Part shown: piece after piece, positions 29,001 to 38,142 of the stretch
Layout: each line of letters begins with the position of its first letter
How positions within the stretch are numbered: position 1 is the stretch's first letter
Assembly (NCBI RefSeq): GCF_030908385.1
Contig: NZ_CP133091.1
Location: 1,238,501 to 1,302,500 of the forward strand
Origin: Mangrovimonas sp. YM274
GTDB taxonomy: Bacteria; Bacteroidota; Bacteroidia; Flavobacteriales; Flavobacteriaceae
Direction: 5' to 3'
Length of the DNA: 64,000 nucleotides
Position numbers and translations under genes: made by a program
The notes under the pieces: generated by a model
The model's input: only the letters and a program-made list of their open reading frames with translations
The model's database searches: none
Told to the model about the DNA's origin: nothing

Positions 29001-29687
29001 TTACTTAAGTCTGGTGTCGCTTTCAATCATGCCGTCACGTAAACGGATGATACGGTGGGCATGGGCAGCGATGTCTTCTTCATGGGTCACCAAAATAACG
29101 GTATTACCTCGTTGGTGAATATCATTAAATAAGGTCATGATTTCTACCGAAGTTTTGGAATCCAGATTTCCTGTAGGTTCATCGGCCAGAATTATGGAAG
29201 GTTTGTTGACCAAAGCACGTCCTACTGCAACCCGTTGGCGCTGACCTCCCGATAGTTGGTTGGGGCGGTGGTCCATGCGGTCGGCAAGTCCTACATCGGT
29301 AAGCACTTCTTCGGCTCGCAGATCACGTTCTTTTTTGGAAGCGCCGGCGTACACCATGGGTAAGGCCACATTATCTAAAGCTGTGGTACGCGGTAGTAAA
29401 TTAAAGGTTTGGAAAACAAAGCCAATTTCTTTATTACGTATATCGGCCAATTCGTCATCGCTCATTTGACTTACATCTTTTCCATTCAGGATATAGGAAC
29501 CGCTTGTTGGGGTGTCCAAGCATCCCAATAAATTCATTAAGGTAGACTTTCCGGAACCGGAAGGCCCCATGATGGCGATATAGTCACCGCGTTCTATGTC
29601 TAGGTCAATCCCTTTTAATACATGTACGGTTTCCTGTCCTAATTGAAAGTCTCTAGTAATGCTGCGAATTTGAATGACGTTATCCAT
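29001..29687 (-). CDS. ABC transporter ATPase, LolD/MacB type
   Basis: This 228-residue ATPase has Walker [10 protein letters not shown], the Q-loop [11 protein letters not shown], signature [15 protein letters not shown], Walker [13 protein letters not shown] and the switch His in VTHEEDIA. The short length and the [21 protein letters not shown] segment place it in the LolD/MacB/FtsE group that energises mechanotransmission-type permeases. The start chosen is ATG 29687 ([14 protein letters not shown]); a longer frame adds 13 residues that fit nothing in the family. No permease gene is adjacent, so the partner must lie elsewhere. Confidence 0.9.
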   Translation of the reverse strand: MDNVIQIRSITRDFQLGQETVHVLKGIDLDIERGDYIAIMGPSGSGKSTLMNLLGCLDTPTSGSYILNGKDVSQMSDDELADIRNKEIGFVFQTFNLLPRTTALDNVALPMVYAGASKKERDLRAEEVLTDVGLADRMDHRPNQLSGGQRQRVAVGRALVNKPSIILADEPTGNLDSKTSVEIMTLFNDIHQRGNTVILVTHEEDIAAHAHRIIRLRDGMIESDTRLK

Positions 29688-29769
29688 AAATAAGTAAAAC
29701 TTGACGGGTTTGGATTGCTTCTGCAAGATAGCAGAATTCTTTCAATAGGACGTTGTTGAAGCGAACTTG

Positions 29770-30540
29770 TTACACCCTAATGGAGAAATGTTCTTTCCTT
29801 TGTTCGGTTCTAAAAAATACCAAGCCCCAATAAAAGGTGTCGATGGTCACGGTGACCTTTGGGTGGGCTTTAATTTCTTCCCAAGCTTCGGTCATCTCTT
29901 TGGACCAATGAATGTCGTCCAAGATGAGTACAGTGTCATTATGGACCGTATCCAAAAGCTCTGAAAAGTAGTATAAGGTGGCTGTTTTTTGATGGTTACC
30001 GTCCATGTAAATAAGGTCGTAGGATTGGTTGTCCAATTGCTGAATAGCAGGCGTGAAGTCGGCAATAATGGAGTTGATGTTGTTCAGTTGAAACTGTTGG
30101 AATTGGCCTTGTGCCACAGCGGCAGTTGCGGGGCAGCCTTCAATGGTGGTGATTTGTGCTTCTCGATGTCCTATTGACAAAGCGGAAGTTCCCATGCCGA
30201 GTGAGGTGCCCAGTTCCAAAATGTGTTTGGCTTCTAAATAACTGACCAATCGATTTAAAAGTTTGGCACGTTTAGAGGGGATGCCTGAGGTTTTGGCGAT
30301 TTTGGAAACCTTTCTGGTATTGTCTTTAAATATTCTGCTGCCCGCTCCCAAATCGGTTATGGCGATTGAGGAATGGTTACGGTAAAGGGCTTTTCGGTAT
30401 TGCTTTAAAAGGGTGTAGTTCTCATGCTTTTTTCGGTCGTAAAAACACAGGGTGACCAACTGGTATACAAAAGGGGAGTGGACGCCATGTTGGTTGATGG
30501 AGCGCCAAAGGAATTTGAAATATTGTAGGAGTTGGTACAT
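29770..30540 (-). CDS. Class I SAM-dependent methyltransferase
   Basis: This 256-residue protein has motif I ILELGTSLGMGTSALS, the acidic TTIEGCP end of strand 2, and YDLIYMDGNHQKTATLYYF with a D-D-I-H at the end of strand 5 (LILDDIHWSKEMTEAW). That pattern belongs to the Methyltransf_24/O-methyltransferase group. The N-terminal 80 residues are helical (FLWRSINQHGVHSPFVYQLV) and are conserved in flavobacterial homologues (from memory). The substrate is unknown. TATTTTTG on the minus strand (30548-30555) lies 7 bases before the ATG and could be a promoter for a nearly leaderless message. Confidence 0.85.
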   Translation of the reverse strand: MYQLLQYFKFLWRSINQHGVHSPFVYQLVTLCFYDRKKHENYTLLKQYRKALYRNHSSIAITDLGAGSRIFKDNTRKVSKIAKTSGIPSKRAKLLNRLVSYLEAKHILELGTSLGMGTSALSIGHREAQITTIEGCPATAAVAQGQFQQFQLNNINSIIADFTPAIQQLDNQSYDLIYMDGNHQKTATLYYFSELLDTVHNDTVLILDDIHWSKEMTEAWEEIKAHPKVTVTIDTFYWGLVFFRTEQRKEHFSIRV

Positions 30541-30591
30541 GTTGTGGCAAAAATAGGGTTCTAAACGAACGATAAAAAGGTTGATTTTTTG

Positions 30592-32463
30592 TTAAGCTTC
30601 TCCTTCTAATTTTTCGGAAAGTTCAAACCAACGGGCCTCCTTTTCCGCAATACTATCCATAAGCTCTTGAAGTTCCTGGGAAAGTTTGTTGATGGCTTCC
30701 GTGGAAAGGCTTTCATCCAAAAACTTGGCTTCCAGTGCTTTTTTGTCCAATTCCAAGGAACGGATCTTGCTTTCTAGGTTTTTGAGTTCCTTTTGTTCGT
30801 TATAGCTTAGTTTTTGGGCTTCGTTTTGTTTGGACGCCTCCGTAGTTTTGGAAGTATTCTCCTTAGGGCTTTCGGCAGGAGGTGTGGATTGTTCGTAGAT
30901 GCGGTAATCAGTGTAATTGCCTGGAAAATCCTGAACTTCACCTTCGCCTTTAAATACAAATAAGTGATCTACAATCTTGTCCATAAAGTAACGGTCGTGG
31001 GATACCACTAAAAGACACCCAGGGAAATCCAACAGGAATTCTTCCAAGACATTTAAGGTTACGATGTCTAGGTCGTTGGTGGGCTCATCCAGAATTAAAA
31101 AGTTAGGGTTCTGGATCAAAACAGTACAGAGGTACAGGCGTTTTTGTTCCCCGCCACTTAGTTTTTCAACATAGTCGTATTGTTTTTTACGGTCGAAGAG
31201 GAAGCGCTCCAATAGCTGTTGGGCACTTATTTGACGGCCTTTTTTTAAGGGAATGTAATCACCAAATTCTCTAATGACCTCAATAACTTTTTGCTCGGGT
31301 TTGATGGTGATGCCGCCTTGGGTATAATAACCAAATTTTACGGTATCACCCACCACTACTTTTCCTGAGTCGGGTTTGATGGTTTGGGTGAGCATGTTGA
31401 GGAAGGTGGATTTGCCGGTTCCATTTTTTCCTATGATTCCGATGCGTCCCCCTTTTTTGAAGACATATTCAAATTGATCCAAAATGATCTTGTCCTTATA
31501 AGCTTTGGATATTTTATGCAGCTCCACAATTTTGCTGCCCAGACGTTCCATGTTCAATTCCAATTGCATGACATGGTCCTTCCGGCGCTGGTGGGCCCTA
31601 GTCTTGATATCGTGAAAATCGTCGATACGCGATTTGGATTTGGTAGTACGGGCTTTCGGTTGGCGGCGCATCCATTCCAGTTCTTTTTTATATAGTTGTT
31701 TGGCCTTTCCGGTTTCAGTGGCCTCGGTGGCGATTCGGTTTTCCTTCTGCTCCAAATAATAGGAATAGTTGCCTTTATAGGTAAAGAGTTGTCCGTGGTC
31801 CAGTTCGATGATTTCGTTGCAGACGCGTTCCAAAAAGTAACGGTCGTGGGTTACCATAAAGATGGTGAACTGTTCCTTGGCAAAGTACTGTTCCAGCCAT
31901 TCAATCATTTCCAGGTCCAAGTGGTTGGTAGGCTCGTCCAAAATGAGTAGGTCGGGGTGACTGATCAGGACTTGAGCTAGTGCCAAACGTTTTTTTTGAC
32001 CTCCTGAGAGCGTGCTGATTTTTTGATCTAGGTCCTCCAATTTAAGTTGCGAGAGGATTTGCTTGATCTGTAATTCAAATTCCCAGGCGTTATGACGTTC
32101 CATGGCTTCAAAGGCCACTTGGTAGGATTCCGTATCTTCAGGATTGAGAAGTGCTTGTTCGTATTGGTCGACTATTTTTAGGATGGGTAAATCAGCATTG
32201 AAAATAGTGCTGTTGATGGTAGCGCTTTCATCAAATTCGGGAGTTTGTGGCAAAAAAGCAGTTCTTAAACCGTTGCGCATTACTACCTGTCCCGAATCCG
32301 GGGCATCGTCACCAGAGAGGATGTTGAGGATAGAGGTTTTTCCGCTTCCATTTTTGGCAACAAAGGCAATTTTTTGGTCTTTGTGGATGCTAAAGGAGAG
32401 GTTGGAAAAGAGTTCTACTTCTCCATACGATTTCGATATGGCTTCAACGTTTAGGTAGTTCAC
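30592..32463 (-). CDS. ABC-F family ATPase, Uup-like
   Basis: This 623-residue protein has two complete ABC cassettes: Walker A AKNGSGKT with LSGGQKKRLALAQVL and LILDEPTNHLDLEMIEWLE; then GKNGTGKST with LSGGEQKRLYLC and LILDEPTNDLDIVTL. A charged linker with ARTTKSKSRIDDFHD sits between. The C-terminal coiled coil (about 535-620) is the Uup signature domain. ABC-F proteins act on ribosomes or, for Uup, in DNA branched-intermediate tolerance; there is no membrane part. It is transcribed away from the polysaccharide locus. Confidence 0.93.
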   Translation of the reverse strand: MNYLNVEAISKSYGEVELFSNLSFSIHKDQKIAFVAKNGSGKTSILNILSGDDAPDSGQVVMRNGLRTAFLPQTPEFDESATINSTIFNADLPILKIVDQYEQALLNPEDTESYQVAFEAMERHNAWEFELQIKQILSQLKLEDLDQKISTLSGGQKKRLALAQVLISHPDLLILDEPTNHLDLEMIEWLEQYFAKEQFTIFMVTHDRYFLERVCNEIIELDHGQLFTYKGNYSYYLEQKENRIATEATETGKAKQLYKKELEWMRRQPKARTTKSKSRIDDFHDIKTRAHQRRKDHVMQLELNMERLGSKIVELHKISKAYKDKIILDQFEYVFKKGGRIGIIGKNGTGKSTFLNMLTQTIKPDSGKVVVGDTVKFGYYTQGGITIKPEQKVIEVIREFGDYIPLKKGRQISAQQLLERFLFDRKKQYDYVEKLSGGEQKRLYLCTVLIQNPNFLILDEPTNDLDIVTLNVLEEFLLDFPGCLLVVSHDRYFMDKIVDHLFVFKGEGEVQDFPGNYTDYRIYEQSTPPAESPKENTSKTTEASKQNEAQKLSYNEQKELKNLESKIRSLELDKKALEAKFLDESLSTEAINKLSQELQELMDSIAEKEARWFELSEKLEGEA

Positions 32464-32514
32464 GGTATTTTTTTTGCAAATAACGGAAATAAACCAAAAA
32501 AAGAACCAATAGTT

Positions 32515-32543
32515 TTGATATTCCTGTTGATAGGCTATATTTG
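32515..32543 (+). promoter_or_regulatory. Consensus promoter of the polysaccharide locus
   Basis: TTG 32515-32517, an 18-base spacer and TATATTTG 32536-32543 match TTG-N17-23-TAnnTTTG. It lies 22 bases before the ATG at 32566 and explains why the longer open frame beginning at the TTG is not the gene start. Confidence 0.75.
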
Positions 32544-32565
32544 TCTGTTAAGAACGTTGCTTTAC

Positions 32566-33360
32566 ATGAAATATACACTCCTTATTGCCATCCTTTTGTT
32601 GGGTGTCATGACCTCCTGTGTGCCCCATAAGGATATGTTGTACCTTCAGGATAAATCCACCGCTAACGATTCCTTGCAACTCATGGTGGAGAGCCAAAAA
32701 CCTTACCGCGTACAGATTAATGATATTTTGAGTATTCGTATCAAGGTGTTGGACCAGGATAATGTGAGTATTTTTAACCCTATTGCCGATGAGGCCAATT
32801 TGAATGCCTCTTCCAGTGAACGAGCCTATTATGACGGGTTTACGGTGGATACCCATGGAAATATTAGAATCCCGGTTTTAGGGGAGGTGAATGTATTGGG
32901 ACGTACCACGGAGGAAATCCAGGGTCTTTTAGAACAGCAATTATTGGAAGAGCAATTTAAAGAAACGGCCAATATATTTATCACGGTCAAGCTTTCAGGC
33001 TTGCGCTATACTACTTTGGGAGAGGTGGGAAGTACAGGGTCGAAGGTGTTGTTCCAAGAGCGTGTGAATATCTTTGAGGCCATTGCTAACTCGGGGGATA
33101 TTCCGGTGATTGGAGACCGACAGCATGTGCAGATTATAAGGCAGTACCCGCAGGGACAGGAAATCCATGAGATTGACCTGACCGATAAAAATGTGATGCA
33201 ATCTCCCTATTACTATATACAGCCCAATGATATGATTTATGTGAGACCCTTAAAGCAAAAGGCTTGGGGAACGGGGACTTCAGGGAAAGAGGTGTTGACA
33301 TCGGTTGTGGCTGTTTTTTCTCTGGTGACAACCACATTACTTTTAATTAATCGATTTTAA
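32566..33360 (+). CDS. Wza-type outer-membrane polysaccharide export lipoprotein
   Basis: This 264-residue protein has a lipoprotein signal with lipobox cysteine in GVMTSC near residue 18, then the Poly_export domain (VQINDILSIRIKVLDQDN; DTHGNIRIPVLGEVNVLGRTTEEIQ). Next come SLBB-like segments (LRYTTLGEVGSTGSKVL; VNIFEAIANSGDIP). A C-terminal hydrophobic stretch (VVAVFSLVTTTLLLI) probably spans the outer membrane, as the Wza helix does. The start at ATG 32566 is set by the signal peptide and the promoter. It is followed after 5 bases by the Wzc-like kinase, its normal partner. Confidence 0.93.
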   Translation: MKYTLLIAILLLGVMTSCVPHKDMLYLQDKSTANDSLQLMVESQKPYRVQINDILSIRIKVLDQDNVSIFNPIADEANLNASSSERAYYDGFTVDTHGNIRIPVLGEVNVLGRTTEEIQGLLEQQLLEEQFKETANIFITVKLSGLRYTTLGEVGSTGSKVLFQERVNIFEAIANSGDIPVIGDRQHVQIIRQYPQGQEIHEIDLTDKNVMQSPYYYIQPNDMIYVRPLKQKAWGTGTSGKEVLTSVVAVFSLVTTTLLLINRF

Positions 33361-33365
33361 AGCCA

Positions 33366-35852
33366 ATGTCTGAGTTAGATTTTAACGATATAGAACATTC
33401 CGAATCAAGAGGCAGTACTTTTGACTTTAAGGGTTTTTTGTTTAAAGCCTTAAACCTGTGGAAATTGGTCTTGTTGTCTATTGGAGTGGCCCTAGTGGTT
33501 GCCTATTTGATCAATGTGAGGAAGGAAAATGTGTACCGTTTGAACTCTTTAATATCTATTGAGAGTGAACAGAATCCCTTTTTTACGGCCAATACCAGTA
33601 TTTCCTTTAATTGGGGAGGCGTTTCCGGAAAGGTAGGGAAGGTGATGACTTCCATAAAAACCCGTACTCATAACGAAAAAGTGGTAGATTCCTTACAATA
33701 CTATATGCAGTACTTGGTACAGGGCAAATACCGACTGCAAGATATTTATAAGGCCGCACCTTTTGAAGTGCAATTGAATACAGATCGGGGGCAGTTGCTG
33801 GGACAACCGATTGGGATCCGTTTTATCAGTGAAACCCAATTTGAAATTTTTACAGAATTCGGCTCTTCTAGCAGACAAGTACAACGCTATTCCGATAAGG
33901 CAAAATATGCTGTGGAAGTCCCTGTGGGGCCTTTTAAGGCAGTGTTTCGTTTGGGACAGCCTGTAGATTTACCCTTTTTTAACGGGACCATTGTACTTCG
34001 AGAAGGCAAACGTATTTTACCCAATAAGGAGTTCTTTATTCGTTTTTTAAATTTTGACAGTGTGGTATACTCCTTTCAATCGGGGGTGAAGATCGCTCCG
34101 TTTTCAGGGTCGTCTTCTTCAGTATTGACTTTGGCGTTATCAGGAACTAATAAGTCCAAGATTGTAGATTATTTAAATGCTACCACTGCTATTTTAAGCA
34201 AAACAGAATTGGCCCGGAAAAACCAATATGCCACCAATACCATTAAATTTATTGATAGTAGTTTGGCGGCGGTAAATGCCAATTTAAAAGATGTGACGGA
34301 AGAGATGAACCGTTTCCGGAAGGAGAATCAGGTGTTTGATATTAGTGAAGAAATGACCCTGACTTCCGAGAAACTTAAGAATTTGGATTTCGAACAGGAA
34401 GCAGAGCGCGCCAAACTGAATTATTTGGAAGCTTTAGAGACCTATCTTAAAACTAAAACGGACTATACTCAAATTGCCGCGCCGACTTCGGTGGGAATTG
34501 AGGAAAGTAATATTTTAACTAGTGTTAAGACTATTACTACCTTGGCTATAGAACGTCAAAATTTGGAGTATACGGTTAAGGAAGGGAATGTGCTCTTTAA
34601 GGATTTGGACCGAAAGATTGATGCCGAAAAAAATGTGTTGTTGGAAACGATAGCGGCAACCAAACAGACCATTACTGCTAATTTGAACATTATTAATAGT
34701 AAAATAGCCCGTTTGGAAATGGAATTGAGCAGCCTGCCTGAGGATGAACAGGACTACTTGAAGATCCAACGTAAGTTGAATTTGAGTCAAGAGGCTTATG
34801 ATGTCTATTTGGCCAAGCGTAGCGAGGCGGCCATTGTAAAAGCAGCCAATGTGTCGGATATTACTTCTATTGATGAAGCCAAGGATATTGGAAATGGCCC
34901 TATAGGTCCTAACAAGAGTCTAAACTATATGATGGCCTTGATGATTGGTTTTTTTGCTCCCATGTTTTTGATTTTTGTGATTTACTTGTTGGACCACACC
35001 ATCCATGGATCGGATGAGGTGGAACAATTGTCCAACATTCCCATTTTGGGCTTGATAGGGAAGTATAACTACAAGAACAATCTGGTAGTGTTTGAGAAAC
35101 CGAAGGCTGCTGTTTCGGAATCCTTTCGTTCCATTCGTTCCAGTTTGCAGTTTATTTTGAAGAGCAAGGGGAAAGAAGGTGTTGGAAAAAGTATAATGAT
35201 TACCTCTTCGGTAAGTGGGGAAGGCAAGACTTTTACCTCTATTAATATAGCAACGGTTTATGCCTTGTCGGGTAAAAAAACCATTCTGTTGGGCTTGGAT
35301 CTTCGCAAGCCAAAGATTTTTGGAGATTTTAATATTACCAATGATAAAGGAATAGTGAATTATTTGATAGGGGACAGTAGTATGGAAGAAGTGGTTTTTT
35401 ACTCGCATATCGAAAACTTGGATGTAATCCCTTCGGGTCCCGTACCACCTAATCCTTCAGAGTTGTTAATGGGAGAAGCGATGCCGGGGTTAATGAAAAC
35501 CTTACGTGAGACTTATGATATTATTATTTTGGATACGCCCCCTTTGGGATTGGTAACGGATGCCTTGGAATTAACCCAATATGCCGATGCCACTATTTTT
35601 ATGGTGCGCTTGGATTTTACTAAAAAAGGTATGTTGGCTTTGGTGAATGCGAAGCATCGGGCCGGGGAGTTGAAGAATATCAGTTTTGTGCTGAACTTCT
35701 ATAAGCATAAAACCAATCACAATTACGGCTATGGTTACGGTTATGGCTACGGTTACGGTTACGGCTATGGGGTGTATGGTGATGCCTACCATGAGGATCC
35801 TAATAAACGGGGGGTGCTTAAAAAGATTCAAAATTTCATAAAGCGTATTTAG
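33366..35852 (+). CDS. Wzc-type polysaccharide co-polymerase with BY-kinase domain
   Basis: This 828-residue inner-membrane protein has membrane segments at about 32-52 and 520-541. The Wzz/GNVR periplasmic part with coiled coils lies between them. The cytoplasmic tyrosine kinase domain has Walker A VSGEGKTFTS near 617, Walker A' LLGLDLRKP near 640 and Walker B IIILDTPPLG near 718. The C-terminal tail holds a Tyr-Gly repeat (eight YG in a row, residues 787-802, then two more tyrosines), the autophosphorylation cluster. Cycles of phosphorylation regulate chain length and export. The stop TAG overlaps the GTG of the next gene by one base. Confidence 0.95.
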   Translation: MSELDFNDIEHSESRGSTFDFKGFLFKALNLWKLVLLSIGVALVVAYLINVRKENVYRLNSLISIESEQNPFFTANTSISFNWGGVSGKVGKVMTSIKTRTHNEKVVDSLQYYMQYLVQGKYRLQDIYKAAPFEVQLNTDRGQLLGQPIGIRFISETQFEIFTEFGSSSRQVQRYSDKAKYAVEVPVGPFKAVFRLGQPVDLPFFNGTIVLREGKRILPNKEFFIRFLNFDSVVYSFQSGVKIAPFSGSSSSVLTLALSGTNKSKIVDYLNATTAILSKTELARKNQYATNTIKFIDSSLAAVNANLKDVTEEMNRFRKENQVFDISEEMTLTSEKLKNLDFEQEAERAKLNYLEALETYLKTKTDYTQIAAPTSVGIEESNILTSVKTITTLAIERQNLEYTVKEGNVLFKDLDRKIDAEKNVLLETIAATKQTITANLNIINSKIARLEMELSSLPEDEQDYLKIQRKLNLSQEAYDVYLAKRSEAAIVKAANVSDITSIDEAKDIGNGPIGPNKSLNYMMALMIGFFAPMFLIFVIYLLDHTIHGSDEVEQLSNIPILGLIGKYNYKNNLVVFEKPKAAVSESFRSIRSSLQFILKSKGKEGVGKSIMITSSVSGEGKTFTSINIATVYALSGKKTILLGLDLRKPKIFGDFNITNDKGIVNYLIGDSSMEEVVFYSHIENLDVIPSGPVPPNPSELLMGEAMPGLMKTLRETYDIIILDTPPLGLVTDALELTQYADATIFMVRLDFTKKGMLALVNAKHRAGELKNISFVLNFYKHKTNHNYGYGYGYGYGYGYGYGVYGDAYHEDPNKRGVLKKIQNFIKRI
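35724..35771 (+). repeat. Tyr-Gly coding repeat in the kinase tail
   Basis: Eight consecutive Tyr-Gly codon pairs with tac/tat and ggc/ggt alternating, so the DNA is a near 6-base repeat rather than an exact one. Length change by slippage is possible. Confidence 0.9.
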
Positions 35853-36445
35853 TGCTGACTAGAGCCCAAAAAGCCTTAAAGCGTAGCTTCGATTTGGTGT
35901 TGTGTTTGTTGCTGTTGCCTATTTTAATTGTGCCCATTATCCTGCTGATTGGATGTGCCAGTTGGGATACCCGGCAGTGGGGTGTGTTTTCCCAACAGCG
36001 GGTAGGGCAGTATGGACGTTTGTTTCCCATTTATAAAATACGCAGTCTACGAGGTTCCCAGCATGCTTTGGGCCAGTTTGCGCAGTATGCCAGTCCTTTT
36101 GGGAATTGGTTGCGACGGCATAAACTAGATGAGTGGCCACAGCTGTTCAATGTATTGGTTGGGCATATGAGCTTTGTGGGACCTCGTCCGGATGTAACAG
36201 GGTTTGCGGATGCCTTGGAAGGAGTCGATCGGGTAATTTTAGAAGTGAAGCCAGGAATAACCGGTCCGGCTACCTTAAAGTATGCCAATGAAGATGTTGT
36301 TTTAAGGCAACAGTCTGATCCTGAGCTGTATAATTATGAGGTAATTTGGCCGGATAAGGTGGAAATCAACAAAAATTATGTGCAGAATTGGCGCTTTTTT
36401 GTAGATTTGAAATATATTATCCAATCATTTCAAATCAACCTATGA
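35852..36445 (+). CDS. PglC-like initiating phosphoglycosyl transferase
   Basis: This 197-residue bacterial sugar transferase has an N-terminal re-entrant membrane helix (FDLVLCLLLLPILIVPIILL), the YKIRSL motif, the catalytic Asp-Glu pair in RHKLDEWPQL, and SFVGPRPD near the middle. The short monotopic form transfers a phospho-sugar from a UDP-sugar to undecaprenyl phosphate, the first step of repeat-unit synthesis. The start is GTG 35852, overlapping the kinase stop by one base; the end shares ATGA (36442-36445) with the dehydrogenase gene. Some residues around the usual DG(S/T)P-type loop are shortened (DTRQWGVFSQQRVG). Confidence 0.92.
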   Translation: MLTRAQKALKRSFDLVLCLLLLPILIVPIILLIGCASWDTRQWGVFSQQRVGQYGRLFPIYKIRSLRGSQHALGQFAQYASPFGNWLRRHKLDEWPQLFNVLVGHMSFVGPRPDVTGFADALEGVDRVILEVKPGITGPATLKYANEDVVLRQQSDPELYNYEVIWPDKVEINKNYVQNWRFFVDLKYIIQSFQINL

Positions 36446-37734
36446 GCACACACCCAAAGATTGCTATCATCGGACTCGGTTATGTGGGACTTCCCTTAGC
36501 CGTTGAATTTGCCAAACAGTACCCTGTTGTTGGCTTTGATGTTAATACCAAACGCGTTCAGCAATTGTTGGAAGGGCGTGATGTGACCCTGGAGGTAGAC
36601 AGTGAAGACCTGCAGCAAGTGATCCTAACAGAGGCGTCTTCTGGTCATGGCCTTATTGTAAGTAGTGATCCTGCCCATATGGGTGATGCCAGTATTTATA
36701 TTGTTACCGTGCCAACCCCTACGGATGCCCTGAACAAACCTGTGTTTACGCCATTGGTAAAAGCTAGTGAAACTGTTGGGAAGGTGTTGAAGAAGGATGA
36801 TATCGTCATCTATGAATCGACGGTATACCCCGGAGTCACCGAGGATATTTGTGTGCCTATTTTAGAAACGCACTCCGGACTTGTGTTCAACACCGATTTT
36901 TATGCCGGCTATTCGCCAGAGCGTATCAATCCGGGTGACAAGACCCATACAGTGACCAAGATTTTAAAGGTGACCTCCGGCTCTACTCCTGAAGTGGCTG
37001 AGGTGATTGACCGTTTGTATCGCTCTATTATTACTGCAGGGACGCATAAGGCGCCATCCATTAAGGTGGCCGAGGCGGCCAAGGTGATTGAGAATTCGCA
37101 GCGGGACATTAATATTGCCTTTGTGAATGAACTATCCAAAATCTTTCGTTTGTTGGATATCGATACGCAAGCGGTTTTGGAAGCGGCAGGGACAAAATGG
37201 AACTTTATCAATTTTACCCCTGGTTTGGTTGGAGGCCACTGTATAGGGGTAGACCCTTATTATTTGGCCCAAAAGGCTATTGAAACTGGCTATAATCCAG
37301 AGATTATTTTGGCGGGACGGAAAATGAATGACAGTATGGGGCAGTATGTAGCCCAAGAGACCGTCAAGATGATGATCAAGAATGGCGCTCGTATCAAAGG
37401 GGCTAAAGTGTTGGTTTTGGGAATTACCTTTAAGGAAAACTGTCCAGATATTCGCAACTCCCGAGTGATTGATATTATCAGGGAGTTTGAGACCTATGGG
37501 GTGGAAGTGGATGTGTTTGACCCGTGGGCTTCGGCTGAGGAAGTACATGAGGAATACGGCTTGAACTTAATCTGTTGCGGCGATCAATTGCAAGCGCAAT
37601 ATGAGGGGATTGTGTTGGCCGTGTCCCACAAAGAGTTTTTGGAATTGGATATTCAGGGTTTGAAATCGGAGGGCTGTGTGTTGTTTGATGTGAAGTCGTT
37701 GTTGCCTAAGGGTGTTGTGGATGCGCGGTTGTGA
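36442..37734 (+). CDS. UDP-N-acetylhexosamine 6-dehydrogenase (WbpO/TviB-like)
   Basis: This 430-residue enzyme has the Rossmann motif IGLGYVGLPLAVEF and the KVAEAAKVIENSQRDINIAFVNELS helix. The catalytic cysteine is Cys267 in GGHCIGVDPYYLA, and the C-terminal NAD domain has LGITFKENCPDIRNS. These residues fit the UDP-GlcNAc/UDP-GalNAc dehydrogenases that make UDP-HexNAc uronic acids with NAD. The start at ATG 36442 overlaps the previous stop by 4 bases; an upstream in-frame ATG would add 18 residues outside the family. The intact epimerase at 39315 is its probable partner. Confidence 0.92.
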   Translation: MSTHPKIAIIGLGYVGLPLAVEFAKQYPVVGFDVNTKRVQQLLEGRDVTLEVDSEDLQQVILTEASSGHGLIVSSDPAHMGDASIYIVTVPTPTDALNKPVFTPLVKASETVGKVLKKDDIVIYESTVYPGVTEDICVPILETHSGLVFNTDFYAGYSPERINPGDKTHTVTKILKVTSGSTPEVAEVIDRLYRSIITAGTHKAPSIKVAEAAKVIENSQRDINIAFVNELSKIFRLLDIDTQAVLEAAGTKWNFINFTPGLVGGHCIGVDPYYLAQKAIETGYNPEIILAGRKMNDSMGQYVAQETVKMMIKNGARIKGAKVLVLGITFKENCPDIRNSRVIDIIREFETYGVEVDVFDPWASAEEVHEEYGLNLICCGDQLQAQYEGIVLAVSHKEFLELDIQGLKSEGCVLFDVKSLLPKGVVDARL

Positions 37735-37770
37735 TGGTACTGTTGCGATTGTAAATTAGATACTGCTTGT

Positions 37771-37827
37771 CAAATTCCCCTTTCTTTGCTTCGCAAATTC
37801 ATTCCCCTCTTCGTCTGAAGTGGGGAG
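37771..37827. repeat. Palindromic intergenic repeat, copy 1
   Basis: First of three copies of a 57-58 bp element that begins caaa(t/c)tcccctttctttg, followed by a conserved ttcgcaaattcattcccct and a hairpin. Here the hairpin stem is broken by one base (gaagtgggg). The rest of the non-coding stretch 37735-38142 holds only a CTT tract and the second repeat family. Confidence 0.85.
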
Positions 37828-37858
37828 TTGTAGAGGTTGGATTAATTTGTATAAGGTG

Positions 37859-37882
37859 CTTCTTCTTCTTCTTCTTCTTCTT
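37859..37882 (+). repeat. CTT trinucleotide tract
   Basis: Eight CTT units in a row in non-coding DNA between the dehydrogenase and the DUF559 relic. It is a simple-sequence tract with no known role. Confidence 0.85.
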
Positions 37883-38050
37883 TTAAATACTATTTTGTAG
37901 TGTGATGTTAGAAGGATAAGTTAGAGGGACTTTTTTCTTGGTTTTGAGAGTTAAACTTCTTTTTTTCTGTGTGAATTCCTTTTTCTTAGTTTGAATTTAA
38001 GCCTTTTAGACTTGTCTGCGGGAAAGGTTCTTAATGGAATGAGTTTTTTA

Positions 38051-38112
38051 GGAGCTCCTCCCTTGAGTTGAAGGGAGGTGGTGTGCCCGTTAGGGGGCAG
38101 CGGAGGGTTTTG
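38051..38112. repeat. Second intergenic hairpin repeat, 3' of the DUF559 relic
   Basis: A hairpin (ctccctt 38058-38064 with aagggag 38071-38077) is followed by gtgcccgttagggggcagcg and cggagggttttg. This arrangement (hairpin, short inverted repeat, G-rich tail) is common between genes of Bacteroidota, from memory. It lies 31 bases beyond the end of the nuclease relic. Confidence 0.6.
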
Positions 38113-38142
38113 TTAGTTCAATGGTCATTGTTTGGGCAAACA

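Noticed and set aside
32515-32565. TTG start giving 17 extra residues on the Wza-like protein
   Set aside because: The TTG is the -33 promoter element and the signal peptide starts at ATG 32566.
37859-37882. Phase-variable tract controlling the polysaccharide genes
   Set aside because: The CTT tract lies after the dehydrogenase stop and not in a coding frame or near a recognised promoter.
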